A DNA stretch of 64,000 bases from Diploscapter coronatus (GCA_964036155.1 OZ038422.1:2441201-2505200), one strand, 5' to 3'. Numbered from the stretch's first letter, positions 12,472-26,100 are shown. Numbers and translations: made by a program. The notes: generated by a model not told the origin, from the sequence alone.

Positions 12472-13490
12472 TTAGAAAGAAGGAGGCGAGCAGAGTCCGA
12501 TGTCACCACAGATTTTATCGGCTGACTCGTGCTTCTTGACCTGCAACTTCGATGTTAAGATGTGTTTCAAGTTTTTGCATGTTTTGAAGAACACTTTTTA
12601 TCAAATGTTCTCGATCATTCATAATTTACCGCTTATATCTTGTCAAAATTAATAAATTTCGTATGCTTCAACATTTTAGAAGATCTTGCCAATATTTGCC
12701 TCAAGTGTTCCCGATGGTTCATAACTTGTAACTCGTATATTATCCAAATTGAATACATTTGGTACATTTCATCATGATTTTACATGATTCAAGATGATAT
12801 TTAGTACAAATGTTAAACGAAACTCAGATCAGCCTTCTCCTTCTTCAAATAAAACAAAATTTTTACCATCTCAATGATTTCGTGGAGATTCTTCTCGATG
12901 ATTTTGACGCAGGTGTCCACGAGGAACGCAGGCACGTCCTCCTTGCAGAAGTCGTCAATGGCCTGAAAATTCACCATTCAAAATTCTCGATCTGAAAAAA
13001 TTTTCCTATTTTAGCTCTAAACTTTTCTTCGCATCTATTTTTTCTGTAAGCCCGAGTCTGGAGTTATTTGTAGCAAAATTTAGCTGATAAGCTCCATAAA
13101 TTTGAATAAAAATCCTCTAGACTAGAGATTTTACAATGGCTTTTCCCCTCGATATTTTCTAGAAAAGTTGCGGAAACTATGATAGGAGAAAATTAGGGTA
13201 ATTCGTTACTTCGCTACCTCGTTACTCATAAATAAAAGTATAGGGCAGGGTAGGGAACAATGATCTTCCCCACACTATTTCGTAGGCTGCGAAGTAACGA
13301 ATCATCGAGGTTGCCCAATGGGACACCTTTCGCAACCGACCTTCTCGATGTCTCCCTCGTGTTTGATGATGTCGTCGACCTTGGACACGAAGTGCTTGCA
13401 GAGTCCGCACAGGGGCTTCGATTTGATGGAGGATTTGGCCGAAGCAACAGCGACAAATGCAACAACAGCGATCAGGGCCACGAGTTTCAT
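12472..13490 (-). CDS. Saposin-like (SapB-domain) secreted protein, 104 residues
   Basis: Exons 13490-13341, 12962-12867 and 12540-12472 join in phase to 104 residues. Residues 1-18 form a signal peptide (MKLVALIAVVAFVAVASA). The mature protein has six Cys in SapB order: CGLC near 28-31, FC near 55, DTC near 66, then IC and LC near 93 and 99 (ICGDIGLC). In nematodes such proteins are small lytic or lipid-binding peptides, often made in the intestine and used against ingested bacteria; the sequence shows the fold, and the role is inferred. An apparent alternative reading into 12830-12855 gives no Cys and stops early, so the long second intron is preferred. Intron 1 carries a hairpin element. 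Confidence 0.85.
13199..13306. repeat. Hairpin element, CATACTATTTCGTAT family, copy 3
   Basis: Left arm TAATTCGTTACTTCGCTACC and right arm GCTGCGAAGTAACGAATCAT are reverse complements; between them are GGGCAGGGTAGGGAAC and CCCCACACTATTTCGTAGG. It lies in intron 1 of the saposin-like gene. Confidence 0.75.
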
Positions 13491-14820
13491 TTTCTAAAGG
13501 CGATAATTTTTTGTAATTACGAAATTTCAATGTAAAAGTATCGCACTCAATAAGGAAAAACAATCCCTTTCCAGAAAACTTGTAAAAAATATCCTATAAT
13601 TTCTGAAAGATATGTGAAATATCAAAGATGTTTCGTAAATCAATAGAAAAATAGGAAAAAAACTTTTGAAATGATGAAACCTCTAGACAGACCAAGTGCA
13701 CAAAGCGTATGTTTATGTCCAAAGCTGCTGCGAGAATTGGTTTATATTCGGTCGGAAAACGCTTATGTCGGGATATTTTTGCAGCAAAAAGTCACAAAAT
13801 GACCGATAACACAGAAGAAAATCATTCAATTATGCGTTGATGCGTTGGATGCGCGGGGTACGGGGTCAAGTAAACAAGAAGTGGCCAAATGTGCCACTTA
13901 TCGATAATGGAATACGTCGATTTTTGCATAGTGTCATTTTGAACAACCTGCTCTCGTACGTCAGCGAAATTGATCATTTTTGCCTTTCGTAGTCCATGTC
14001 TACTCCACACCCAGACTCACTTACATTACACATCCATTTTTAGGAGAGAGAATAGGAGTGCAAGACAGACGTAAATAAAAAAGGTGAATATAAAATACAG
14101 GAGATCGTTCATTTCTACTGTTGTCAAAATTTTCAAAATATCATCGAAAAAATGAATGAACAATATTTGAGCACCGTAAAAAACGCTCACAAAATCTTCA
14201 TCATACTGCAAAATCAAAATCATTATCATTTTCAGTCCCCCGCATTTCTGAAGAAATTTGCAAGTTCATGTTTCGAAACTTAATTTTTTGCGATCTCAGC
14301 ATTGTCATATCGATGATGACTAATCATTGTGTGATATGCTTGAAAATTTTGTTTTTTCGTGTTTATATCAAAGCGCATTACTGGTAATATTGTATAAAAA
14401 TAGAATCTATACAATTTCCTGTTCAAAAGTTAAGGATTGAGCGGGTTTTAGAAGCGCACACACACGGCACAAGAATACGCTGACCAATCTTATTATAATC
14501 AAATTTCCTTCCGATCATATGGCTTGACAATACGTAAAACTTCAGGAAGTCACTCCACCAAAGTTGTCTTGATAACAGCGTATGCAAATATTAAGATTTA
14601 GTCATTTGTGAAGCTCTAATGTTAGTCAGAGATCTTGTTCCTAAAGTTATACTTTAATTTCAAAAGACGTCGTCAAAATGAGTAAAAGAGGCGCCAGATC
14701 AGTCTGACTTCCCTTCCCTTACTCCCGCTTCATTAATTTATTCTAGAAATATCAACGCTTCTAGTACCATATTCAAATTAAAGATGTCTACATTTTTGAT
14801 ATAAAATAAAATTCAGACCA
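13491..14820. other. Divergent intergenic region
   Basis: Lies between the saposin-like gene (leftward) and a membrane protein gene (rightward), so it should hold both promoters. A minus-strand TATAAA at 13741-13746 and GATA-type sites around 13803-13810 and 13897-13905 are visible. ATTCAG at 14811-14816, 4 nt before the rightward ATG, looks like a trans-splice acceptor. No exon seen. Confidence 0.4.
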
Positions 14821-15717
14821 ATGACTCGATTCACGCTCGACCAGTTAGCGAAGCCTCAAGCGGTTACGGAATCGGCTGCTGTGAATGTTCAGCAGAATCA
14901 GGATCCCGTGCCACAAAATGACGAAGCACGTCCAACACGTTTACCATCTCGTTTCTCGAAGGCATGGTTCTATGGGAAGGTAATCACAAGAGTTTTCGTA
15001 TGATATTGAAAGTACTCGAAATCATTCAGCTGATCTATCTCCTAATTTGCTTGTGGTACCTCGGTCAATTCACCAGCCCCTTTCTTCTCCTCACAATGAT
15101 CTACCCGTCGTGGTTCTCCATCATCTGTAACCTTGCCGGTTTTATTTTGACGGTATGAAAATGTTTGAGGCTTCAATCGAAAATTACGATTTCAGGGAAG
15201 TTATCTAAAGTGCACCAAGGCTATCGCCAAATCAATGAAGAAGCAGAGGAATCTCCTGGTTAAATACGTAGGAATAAATTTGTCTTTAATTTTGAAATGA
15301 AAATTTTAGGGATTTCTTGCGGCACACTGGAACGTTATGACTATCGGTTCGGCAATGCTCATTTATCGTAAGATTTTTTTTTAGAAAGAAAAACTAAATT
15401 CTGTATTTTAGTTTGTCGTAAAAATCCGGATGCGTTCAGTAGCAACGTATCAAAACCTCATGAATGCCCATCATACAATGCTCTAATCTTGATGGTGCTT
15501 TTCACCTTTGGTAATATTCGACAACATTGTTTTTGAAATTCATTATCTTTTTTCCAGCAGTAGACTTTGTCACCTATAAAATTCTCGTGGCTTTCCTTGC
15601 CTACCGTAATGTATTAGGTACTTGTTATTTCCCAGCTTTTGATATGATGAATTTTTAGTCGCGAACCCTCAGACGACGACCACAGATGACCCCGAGCCAC
15701 TCCTGAGCCAATCCTAG
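14821..15717 (+). CDS. Four-span membrane protein of unknown function, 209 residues
   Basis: Seven exons join in phase: 14821-14979, 15030-15152, 15196-15267, 15310-15367, 15412-15510, 15558-15617 and 15659-15717. A frame change at about 14980 is a real 50-nt intron (GTAATC to TTCAG), not a frameshift. The N-terminal 45 residues are hydrophilic and likely cytosolic. Then come four hydrophobic segments: about 54-67 with 70-80, 82-95, 123-137 and 165-185, separated by a basic loop (KSMKKQRN). The C-tail is Thr/Asp-rich. I do not recognise the family. A similar-sized membrane gene follows on the same strand. Confidence 0.7.
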
Positions 15718-16306
15718 AGTCCAACCCGATTGTGAGAACTATCTGATCAAGATGAATCTCAAAATTTTCGGGTAATTGCGTGAAATTGATCACATGGGTC
15801 TCTACGTCATTGTGAATATACAAATATCTTCAAATTATTATAGTATTTTTATTTAAATTATAATGTGATGAAATTAATGACAAAGTGCACACTCTATATG
15901 TTTTTTTTTACAAAATATCGTTGAATAAATAATTGATAATTTAATAAACTTCTTTTTAAGCGCAAGGGCAGTCATTTCCTTTACGATATCGATTAGAACT
16001 TTGCTTTCTAATAATTTAATGCTAATATTGATAACGTTTGGGTCATCAATGTTTGAAATTCTTCTTCTTCCCCAAAAATGCTTATTTTTAACACTCATTT
16101 CCGTTTTTATCACTTCTTCAACAAGCCGAATCATTAAACTGGGAATGAGTAAAATTCGTTTGGTTCTTACTAGGCTGATAAAGACATAACACTGGTTGCT
16201 GCACTCGTTCACTCGGTTTGGTGAAAAGTTCGCGGGTTCGCGCGAGTTTTTCACCAAGCCATTCATTTTATTCAGAATTTTTAGAATCGATCAATTTCAA
16301 TTACTG
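15718..16306. other. Spacer between two membrane-protein genes
   Basis: AT-rich, without exons I can support. A plus-strand AATAAA at about 15924-15929 could serve the upstream gene. TTCAG at about 16271-16275 and TTTTAG at 16279-16284 sit upstream of the next ATG and could be trans-splice acceptors. Confidence 0.4.
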
Positions 16307-17674
16307 ATGGGGATGCGGTCAGCTTTTTCAGCAGACGCTCTACTGATGTTACGACATGTTGATGCTCAGGAAGATTTTAGAATCCCGCAACGACACGACC
16401 TACAACATCAACGCGGCTTGCAAAATGGTATGTGGATATAGGAGAGGGTAGAGATTATAGGGGAACGTTTTCTCGCTTTTACACACTATTTCGTATGTTG
16501 TTTCGATTGCAGCAATTTCAGGCTTCCATGCTCAGGGATTATCAACATTACAAACTGGTAATACCATCTTAAGTTTTATTTTAACTTCTAACTTAACACA
16601 TGACATTGAAGAAGTTAGAATTGATAATAACGGAAATGCCGGAAATATTCTAATACAAGCTAAAAGAGGAGTTGTACCGAAGACGGCTCCAAGGGAACTC
16701 GGAGAAGCTGCAATATGGCAGAATAAGTGCTTTAAAGTGGTAGGCTATGTCTATGATTGTTGATTGTTACACAACAAATTGTTAATGTTTAACATGTTCA
16801 GACTATTGCTACTTTACTATGGCTCCTGTTTATTGTCTTACACGCTGTAATCATTGTGACTTTGTTAGGATTAAAATGGTTACCAAATTACTGTGAGATC
16901 ATCTCCGCATTAACACTCTTTGTAAGCAATTAAAATTCAAAAATATTGAAGGCTCAAGTGATGACTAATTTAGCCGTTATTTATTTTCATATATTGTTGC
17001 CATTTGAAGTGCATCAAGAAAGATAGCCCATTTTGCGAATGCAATTGTATGGAATGCATGTCGACTAATTGTCTAAATGTAAGTCAATAATTTCATTATA
17101 GCTGCAACTAAAGTCAATATATTTGAGATAAAGAGCGCTGATTTGATGTTTTATCTTTCGTTTGCGTTTTCAGCTATAGTATCAGCAATCGTGTCAAGTA
17201 TGTCAAATTTTGACATATTTATGAAAGAATCGATGCAGCAGTTGCCTTTTAGAATGTTATAAAGATTTAATTCGGGAGAAACAATATCATGAAGACGACG
17301 AGGACGAGAAGTCATGTCCAACGATGTACGCACTAACTTTGATGTGGGTATTAACTGTAGGTTCGCAACTGATAGTCTCGTCACATTAATTTAAAATTAG
17401 AATATTTTCAGGAATTGCCAGAATCAAGAATATCTCCAAGTAAGTCATATAGAGATGCACAATAATCTTGACAGTAACATAACATAATTTCAGATGGATT
17501 CTAAAATTATTCGCTACGAATGAATCGACTCAAGGAATAATTGGTGAAGTTGTTCCATCTCCCCATCCCACAGCACCACCGTTTACGCCTACAATGAGTC
17601 GATGCCGGAACTCGACCATTCGAAGAGAAGATCAAGACCGTACTGCACTAGGAACTTCAAGTAGGCGAATCTAA
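16307..17674 (+). CDS. Membrane protein with Cys-rich segment, about 292 residues
   Basis: Model: 16307-16427, 16513-16739, 16802-16921, 17010-17078, 17228-17360, 17412-17439 and 17494-17674, in phase throughout. Exon 2 could instead start at 16522. A strong hydrophobic span lies in exon 3 (TIATLLWLLFIVLHAVIIVT). It is followed by a Cys-rich stretch (CIKKDSPFCECNCMECMSTN) and a second hydrophobic span around TMYALTLMWVLTVG. The tail is Pro/Thr/Ser and Arg-rich. Exons 4 and 5 need the weak acceptors TTTGAAG and ATGAAAG, so the 17079-17227 junction is uncertain and a micro-exon there cannot be excluded. Family not recognised. Intron 1 is almost entirely a repeated hairpin element. Confidence 0.55.
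16430..16505. repeat. Hairpin element forming most of an intron, copy 4
   Basis: The 85-nt intron 16428-16512 contains GGAGAGGGTAGAG and ACACACTATTTCGTATG, the conserved core of the family, with TGCAAAATGGTATG at the donor side as the partner arm. Arm match is imperfect, but the order of motifs is the same as in other copies. Confidence 0.6.
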
Positions 17675-20135
17675 ACATAGAAGTAGTAGATTACGGAAAA
17701 TTTAAATGGTCGAAATTCAGCGACTCAATCTGTACACACCATTGCTAACTATCAATCAGACAATTTATGGCAACGTGTAATCCGCGCGGTATCCCAGACC
17801 TCATGACGTGGAAGTGGTGTGAGAAATGAAAACTCCCTCCTAACCATGTCTTAGTTCGCATATCTTAAAGTTTTAAATATGGTACGGTCTTCAACTTTCC
17901 TAATTTATGGTATTCAGGATTTCAATTTTTAATCTAACATACTTTTTTAACCCTTTTCATATCATATTACCGGGCAATTATTCATGTTTTTTTTTTTTTT
18001 TAAATTTTCATTTGCAAAATATTGCTTTCCCCGAACTTAACGAAATACCATTTATTCATTTCCTCACTTATGATCGTCTTATTGTTATGGACAGATGGTC
18101 TAGAAACAGCCAGAAGGGAATCTGTTCAATAAACCACTGTCCTATTTACAGCCAGTTAGTCGATTTTTGTTTATTCTTCATAAATCATCGATTTATTTCC
18201 GTTTGACCTCTACGACAAAGAAAGAATAGATCTGAGCCTTATTCTTATTCTTCAAAATAACCATGTTAATTTATCATCGTATTAATGGGATTATAAAACT
18301 GATTGATTTTAACAACAGATGGGGTTTCAAATTTTCTGGTTATCCTAGAGATTTTTAATTAAAAATGATGATGGAATGTTTGTTTGTTTGTTTTTTTTTT
18401 TTTTTAATTTTCCAACAAATAAAATCTCGAAAGCATGTGGGCTTTCATTTTTTTGTTGTAAATTCTAATTTTTAATGAAGAGTTAATAAAGCATATTATT
18501 TTTTATTTTCAAATTTTTCTCCAAATAAAGCCCAATTGCATTGCATAGAATTGTATCATTGTCTTCGAGCAAGCTGATTAAAAATTCTCGCCGAACTATT
18601 TATTCAAAGACAACAAAGATGAAATGAGTGTGGAGAAAGGAAGAGAGAAATAGCGAATTTCAGCAGATAAAGGAAACAGTTAATTTTAATGACTACATCT
18701 ATGAAGAGAGTAATCGACTAAACTGAATTAGGAGGAGGTGAAGTTCGAATTTTATTCTGCATTATTGCTTTTGGGGGTAAAATTTTGAAATATTTCTCAA
18801 AACCTAAGAATTTGTAGTTTTTAACTTGAGAGAAAAGAAGCAGTTAATTTTAATGACCACCACTGGCAATCTGGCAATGCTGAATGTACGCAGTTGTCGA
18901 GCTCATTTACAAAGTGGCGAATGGAATGAGCGAAAGATGATAAATCGAATATATTGGAAGATGGTGGTTTTGGAGGCGAATATAAACTTTCAAATATTTT
19001 AATTTCCAGAATTATATCGGACTCGCAAATAAATAAAATTATCCAATAATTCTCGCTATAATTTGAAATACAATCCATACATTTTTTCTGAATTTTATAA
19101 AATTAAACAAAATTCTGGTTCGAACAATCTAAAAAATAATATAAATAAAAATCGCCAATGATTCATGTTTAGTATTAACAGTTAGGTGAGAGTTATGCAA
19201 GATAACATTTTTGTGAATAAGTTACAAAATATTGCATGATCAAAACCTTTATTTACTCTTTGATATCTTGGATACTCACGCGCAAATTTCAGCTATAGCG
19301 AAAATTATTATCCTCGCTACATTCGCACCTTTCCAATTTACATAATCTCTCATCTCCCGCAGGGGGCTTTAGGCTTAGTTTTCGTACTTTCCAATCTCCT
19401 GAAGCTGACTATTTTTGCATTTGGTCGAGGATTTCTTTAATCCGCCAAGTGATTAACGTGGAGGATATAAAAATAAGATTGAAAGTTGAAATGGAAAGTA
19501 ATTTCACTTTACGAAATAAACTTAATTTCATCCAAATTTTAACTACAAATTAGCTATATTTCAAATTTGTTCAGATATTTAGCTATTTTCACATTGTTCA
19601 ATATTGTCTTCTGGTCGATAAAGTGAAACAACAATAATTTATATGAAATCATCATTACCAAATTCACAAATACTCGAAACTGCAAAACTCGATGATAAGT
19701 TTGATAATTTTCGAAATTTCTATCATATCTCATTTATTCAATTTCGCTTTCTCCTATCTCTCATTGCATAATCATTTATTCAGCCTACCCATTATCAATC
19801 TAATCAATTCGCCCCTGGATATCGTTCAATCAGCAGCTTCATTCATTTGCATTGACACCTCTTTCATCCCCGAGGCGTGGTCACTTCCTCCCACCTTTTG
19901 TTCCCACGCCCTCCCAATGTTCCCACTCTTTCTCGTCCTCTCTCCCAAAGTGGGCGTGGTCGTGTCTCTCTGGCACTAGGGAGTCTCACTCACTCTCTTT
20001 CTCTCTCTCTAAACATATATCCCGTTTCTTCCTTTCACTATCCCCGCAGCCTAGAACAACCTTGTTGATTTGTTTGTTTTAGCAGATAATTACCCTAATT
20101 ATCATAATTGACTAATTAGCTCGAGGAAATTAGGG
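17675..20135. other. Intergenic region upstream of eva-1
   Basis: About 2.5 kb with T-rich runs (17988-18002, 18390-18405) and no supported exon. At 19870-20040 there is a CT-rich stretch with GTGGGCGTGG and its partial reverse complement CACGCCCTCCC. TAATTAG (20113-20118 area) lies just before the eva-1 ATG. Likely contains the eva-1 promoter. Confidence 0.4.
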
Positions 20136-23100
20136 ATGTTGTCCCTAATTTTGATTTTATTCACAACGATGATTTATGGGTCGAGAGCGATGACCTCGGA
20201 ACAGCAGGCCTTGTTAGATGGTTAGTTTTTTTTTCATTTTTTTAAATCAATTTCTTTAACTTTGAATCCTTATAACTTTTTTCAATTTTCAATGCTATTT
20301 TTCAAAATTTTTACACCATCTTGTTCAGCGCGATGCGTTCTACAACTTTGTATCCGATCATTTTCTTAGTTTCGATTTGAAATTTCTTTTAAAAATTTTG
20401 GGAAAAAAGTTGTATCGAACTAGGAACCTAGCCTTATTTCGTCTCCTATTGTCTTTCAAGCTGCGATTGGCCATATCCGCTCGTATCTGCTGCCGCTGCA
20501 CCTGCTCTGAGAGAACTATTCAAGTCTTATGCTTCTTCCCCAAGATGTTGCAGATTTCAATGTGTCCAAAATGCTTTTTATGGAAAATGCGCCGCGCGAA
20601 ATTCGAAACGATGCAGCATTTCTGTAGAATGTTTGAAAAACCATATTTGTGGACTATCATGGTTGATGTAATCATTATTGCAATGATCCTAAACCAAATA
20701 GCATTTTTTCTTAAATCATCTGAATCTAATGTAGGCTCTCAGAATCACATTTTATTGTCATTCCAACTGCTGATCAGTTTTTCTTTCATTATTATCAAGC
20801 TTCCCATTCCTCGAAATATATCTTTCCAGAAATATCTCTTCATCAATTTTGCCCAAAATTATTCATCCGCCTTCATACTCATACGTCTAATTTGCCAAAA
20901 TGTGCCGTTTCTCGTACTAACTGTTCTATTTCTTCAAACCTTCATCAATCGCACATGGCCCTTGACTAATTGACACATCGCATTCTGGTGTTAGGGCCGA
21001 GGTGCGAAAAAAATCAACTAGGGGGAACCAAGATGATTGAATGATGATCTGGTAGGGGTTTCCAAAGGACCAACTTGATAGGCACTCCGGTGGTTGGCCC
21101 TAGGTGTTGAAGGGATTTCTTGCGATGTAAGGGGAACCCAGGTGATTGAATGATGAACTGGTTCTGGGTTGATTGAAGGCAGCTGGTGAGAACTTGCACC
21201 TAGAAAGTTGGCGGCAATCAAACTACGGGGTTCATCATAACTTTTCTTGATTGATGGATGGTCGGAGGAATTTCGGGAAAAGCTTGATGTGTTTGAAGTA
21301 ATTAAGGACCTATCTTACGAAATTATTCGATAATGTTTGTGTGCTCGAAGTTGGTAAAAACAGTCTTCTTGGTCCACTGAAAATGAGTTCAAAGTAGTGA
21401 ATATATTCAGAGACTTGCAACTTTATCGTCTTTCATCAAACCTTTCCGAGCAATTTGATATCTGGTTGATGTAAAATTAGCTGTGAAATGATATGACTTG
21501 GCCAGGGTAATCTCTCTCACTTGTCTCTTGGCACATGCGATAACGCGTCGGTTGTAAGGCATCTTCTTTGATCCTCTCAAAATCCCTTATCTTTCCCGCC
21601 GCCTTTCTATCCCTTTAGCCGGATGATGCTCCTGTTTTCAGCGGACTAATGAGTGTACGAACGCACACGAGAATTGATAGCGATTGGGTGCACAAGTCAT
21701 AAAACATGTCGAAATTCTTGCCGGATAGAGGAAAAGCACACTAAGCTCGTCGTCGTCGGAAATTGGCGAGAAACAATAGCTATACGAAAATATCTCAAAA
21801 TCATGATAGGCGGATTGATTGATGGGCAAAATAATATGCACGTTTTGAGTTTGAAGAAAAGAAAATGTCTGTGGTAAATCAAGCATCTTTAAAATGACTG
21901 CTTATCCGTTAAATTTGGAGGTTCAAGTTTTTGCTTGGAATTTTATATCTAAAGACAGCTACATCCAAAATTGAAAATTTCCCCTTATTGTTCAATGCTT
22001 GATGGTTTTATGGTTTTATTCGCGTTAGGATTATGGCGTTTGAAGCTATTTGGATTAGGATAGGAGAGTCGGCAAAAATAATAGGCATAATAGTAGGACT
22101 CTCTCTCTCTCTTTCTCTCTTCATGTAGTGCATTTATGAGATTGGATGAAGTATAGAGAAGGCAGATGGCTGGATGAAGAATCAAAGAAAGTCAGGTTGG
22201 ATAATACAGCTCGAGATAAAATAGGCAAAAATTAAACATAGCTAAATTAACCATTAATTAGTGGGAATATTAATAAACCATGAAAATTGCTTTGATTTGA
22301 TCATTTTTCATAATTGCTATTGGTACATTTATGAGATTGGACGAAGTGTAGAGAAGGCAGAAGGTTGGATGAGAAATAAAATAGAATCAGGCCGAATGAA
22401 ACTTGAAAGAAAAGGATAAATAGAATTATTTTCGAAATTTTGATATTTATTTTTATAATTGATATATTTCACATGCATATTCACAAAGGAGCTGTTGAAA
22501 TATTTCAATATCAATTATTTTCTGAAGTTCTGAAACATAGTTAAATAAATGCACTGTAATCATATGAATTTTTAAATATTTAATAATTTAAGCTGCTATT
22601 TTGTTGATGGTATTCGGAATAATGTCCTTAGGGAATCACAGTTAATTCGCATGTTTTGATCTCGTCAAATTCTGAGACATGTTCATTTTTTCTACATACT
22701 ATGCGATTAGCGAAAAAGATCTTTCTTCTCCAAAATAAGACCATTTGCGTTCGCTCTTTCCTTAATCCTGACCTAATTTTGCATTTCGTTAAAAATCTCC
22801 TAGCGTTTTGGATGACACTCGAATGTTCGTGTGTGTTCGTGCAAAATTGCTTCTCAAAAATTTTAAAATAGCACAAATTCAATAAATTTTAAGATTTCCT
22901 ACAAAAAACATGTACAAAATCACTCTCCTGCAATCTTATTTTAACAGGCTAAAAATACTGCAAAAACCGAAAAATAGCGATTTTTCGGAACCCCACCTAT
23001 CAGTGTCGACTTACCTGAGTTATCCTTTATTCTTTACAACCACCTGCTAGAAATCGGGAAAAGCATGTCCCTCGCCCCGGCACTACATGTCATGTAATCC

Positions 23101-26100
23101 GAGCTCTTTCCTGCATCTTTAAGTGGGGACCTGGGGCCTAAAAACGAAACCCCCATTTTTGCGCTAGGGGAAATCTAAGCATCTCGAGAACATAACGCAT
23201 AACGCGCAAATATATTTGCGCAGTAATGGTCATTTGTAGGGCCAAAATATGAGGCTGCGAGTTTCGTTTTACCTAATGTTTTGCGAAGAAATCGACAGAT
23301 TGAATGACAAAACAGCATTCCATAGGGGTAATTACTCTTTGGACGTTGAGCAAGTAAAGTTTATTGGGTAGAAACTGAGCCGAAAACTGAATCAAATTTT
23401 TGGAAATGTCTATTATCAAGTCATTAGTTGAAGCATATCTCATTTTAAGGATCTCTAAAATCATTTCGAAGAAACCTCAATCGATTCATGTATAATCAAA
23501 AGACTGATCGCGAATCAAACAATTCTAAAATTCATATAATTAAGATGTAATACCAAATTTGTTGAGGACGCACAATCATAACTCGGATCTTCGAATAATT
23601 AATGGTTAGCATTATTTTGACACGTTCTTTAATGTTGACACCCCGCCATTACACCTATTTCACAACAATTCACGGAAATTTTTCCAATTTTCCGAGCGTT
23701 TCTCTTTTTGCCGAGTTTTTCCCGATAAATGAAATGCCGTATGTCAATCGGGCAGGGGATCATATCTACGATGGACAGATGATTGATCATGCAGTTGGCA
23801 GGGAAGAGAAGCAGAAAGGAAGCCGACTCGGTCTGAAGTGCTAAGGAGTTACCGCTTGGTGTACAGCTTGGATTTGGCGGACAAGTAAAAATCTTGGTTA
23901 TCATGCAGAAAATATGAGCATTTTACTTGTTCAGTGAAAGATTGAAATTTTTCGAGTTGCCATAGTAAAACAATAAGAATTTAGTATTTTTATTCGAAAG
24001 TAACCAAAACCAAAGCATTCATTATTTTGAAACCTGCCCTTTTGCTATATATTTTATTTCTATCGAACGCAAATGCCAATTTCAAGTAAATTAACGCTCA
24101 TTTCGCGATACTCGCCGGCTCTTCGGCGGCCTTCTCAAGAATTTACGAGTACGCGAGTTGATTAGCTTCATTTCTGTGATGCCATCTATTTGATCATATC
24201 TTCTTTTCTCTCCTCTAAAAATCTCATAATATTTCGCATTTTATCTCTCTGATTCTCTCAAATATTGCAATATTGTCGTCAAATGATCCTCTCTTCGAGT
24301 GGCTTGCTAATCGGCACATGTTGATTAATCTGAGCAGAGCCTCAACTAATTTCACTCAATCTCAAGCTTCTTTTTCTTCTCTCGAAACCCCATACTCTCT
24401 CATTTATCGCCTTTCATTCTCCTTCCTTTTCATTCTCTGAAATCCCTTACTATTTCTCCTCCAAGCTAACTGCAAAATAGCCTCAAGGGATTCGTGTCTC
24501 TTTCAGTGAGTAGCCGTTGAAGGCTGGGAAAAAGAAAGCATATGCTAATTTCTGGGAGTTAAAATCGGGTAAAATCAAGAAATGTCAAATTTACAGCCAC
24601 CCATCCTATGACAATAAATAGAGAGAGAAACAAGTTACGATGCGGCACAGGGTACTCCAGTAAGAAATCCATTTCAGGGTTCATTTTTCTCTCGCGGCAA
24701 AAGCTACTCTAAGTAGTCGCAATTTTGCTAAAATCAAAGTTTTCATAATATGTTGCAAAATATCAAAACTCTAAATGTTTTCAAAGTAATAATAGTTAGT
24801 TGCACGCGCTCTATCGATTATAATATTACTTTACCTAATTAACCAGTAAATTAGTCAGAATCTGTAGATTTTCGTCATTGACCCAAACTAATTTGTCTAC
24901 CCCAACAACATTACGCCTCACCCGTGGCATAGCTCATTTTGGCGCAATGAGCAATCGCCGACAACCCTTCATTATGAGTATATGCTAATTAGCGGTTTTG
25001 GTTGACTGGTTCGTCTGTGCATAGTGGGAACGCACTTGTCTATGGACGGAGGGCGAAGGAGGCTTTTGGCCTTTGAATAGAACGGCTCGGGGGCGGAAGC
25101 GGTAAGAGCATTGCGAGGAACGGGGTTTTGGCTTACCTAAATGGAAAGTGGGTTTATCTTCCTCTTGACTGACTTTGAGTGGAATAATTTTCTGGAGGAA
25201 TCATAACTCCATGAAACGTAGAGTAATTTCAGCCTTACACATGAAAAAAACGAACCAAATAGCGTTGAACTCTGTTCCACGTCTTACATTTACTTTACTA
25301 AAGTAGTTTCTGCAATTAAAATTTGCAACCATTCATGCAATTCTGCAATTTCGTAACTCTTGCAAGATGAAATTGCCAATTCCTTATTGGCGGTCGTTAA
25401 CTCGTTAATTTCTACTCGACTGCTCATTTCTCTCTTGCCTTGGCATAGCATCAATTTCCCGTTTATGGTCGAATAATTAATGAACTTAGCAACGAGAATA
25501 CGCGCACAAATTGGTGAGTTCTTCCACATGGAAAAGTGAATGTTGTGAGTCGGAGCGCTTTATGCAGCAGCTAATTAAAGGCTAACCACGCTAGAACGAG
25601 AGATTAATTTATGTTGCGATGCTTAAATTTAGATAACTGAACGTTGTACAGAGTTAATCAAAAAGAAACACATATCTTTCTATAACAGTAAAACCCATGA
25701 TTTTTAAGAAGACCAATTACGAGGAAATCAAGCTATAATTTATTGTTCATTAAGTTGCTTTCATGAGAAACGTATTAAAATCCTTCACTCCAATAATATT
25801 GACTTTTATTCAATTCCAATCATCCACTTTTAATTTAAAACCTAAACCAACCAGTTATAGCTATGATTATGAAACATCTCATATCGGCTTTTTCTTTGTT
25901 TGCATCTTGCATCGGCTTGTCTTTCATCACATCTCAACAAGGGTTTGAACGAGAGATCGTTTGTAACCCTTCTTGCTTTCACCACAGCGCAAATTGTCAC
26001 TTGCACTCCATACTCATATCTCCCCCGATCCATTCAACCCTCTAAGGAGTAAATTGTGTGAATCATTTGAATTATAAAGGAAAGGAGACGAGGGAGAGTT

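Noticed and set aside
12810..12870. An extra last exon of the saposin-like gene near 12830-12855
   Set aside because: It would need a weak TTTGAAG acceptor, ends without the fifth and sixth Cys, and the exon at 12540-12472 supplies both in phase.
14964..15158. Apparent frameshift between two overlapping frames near 14980
   Set aside because: A normal 50-nt intron (14980-15029) with GTAATC donor and ATTCAG acceptor joins them in phase.
16356..16557. Alternative start at 16356 reading MLMLRKILESRNDTTYN
   Set aside because: It needs a stop-containing continuation after 16557; the frame starting at 16307 keeps phase through a 227-nt second exon.
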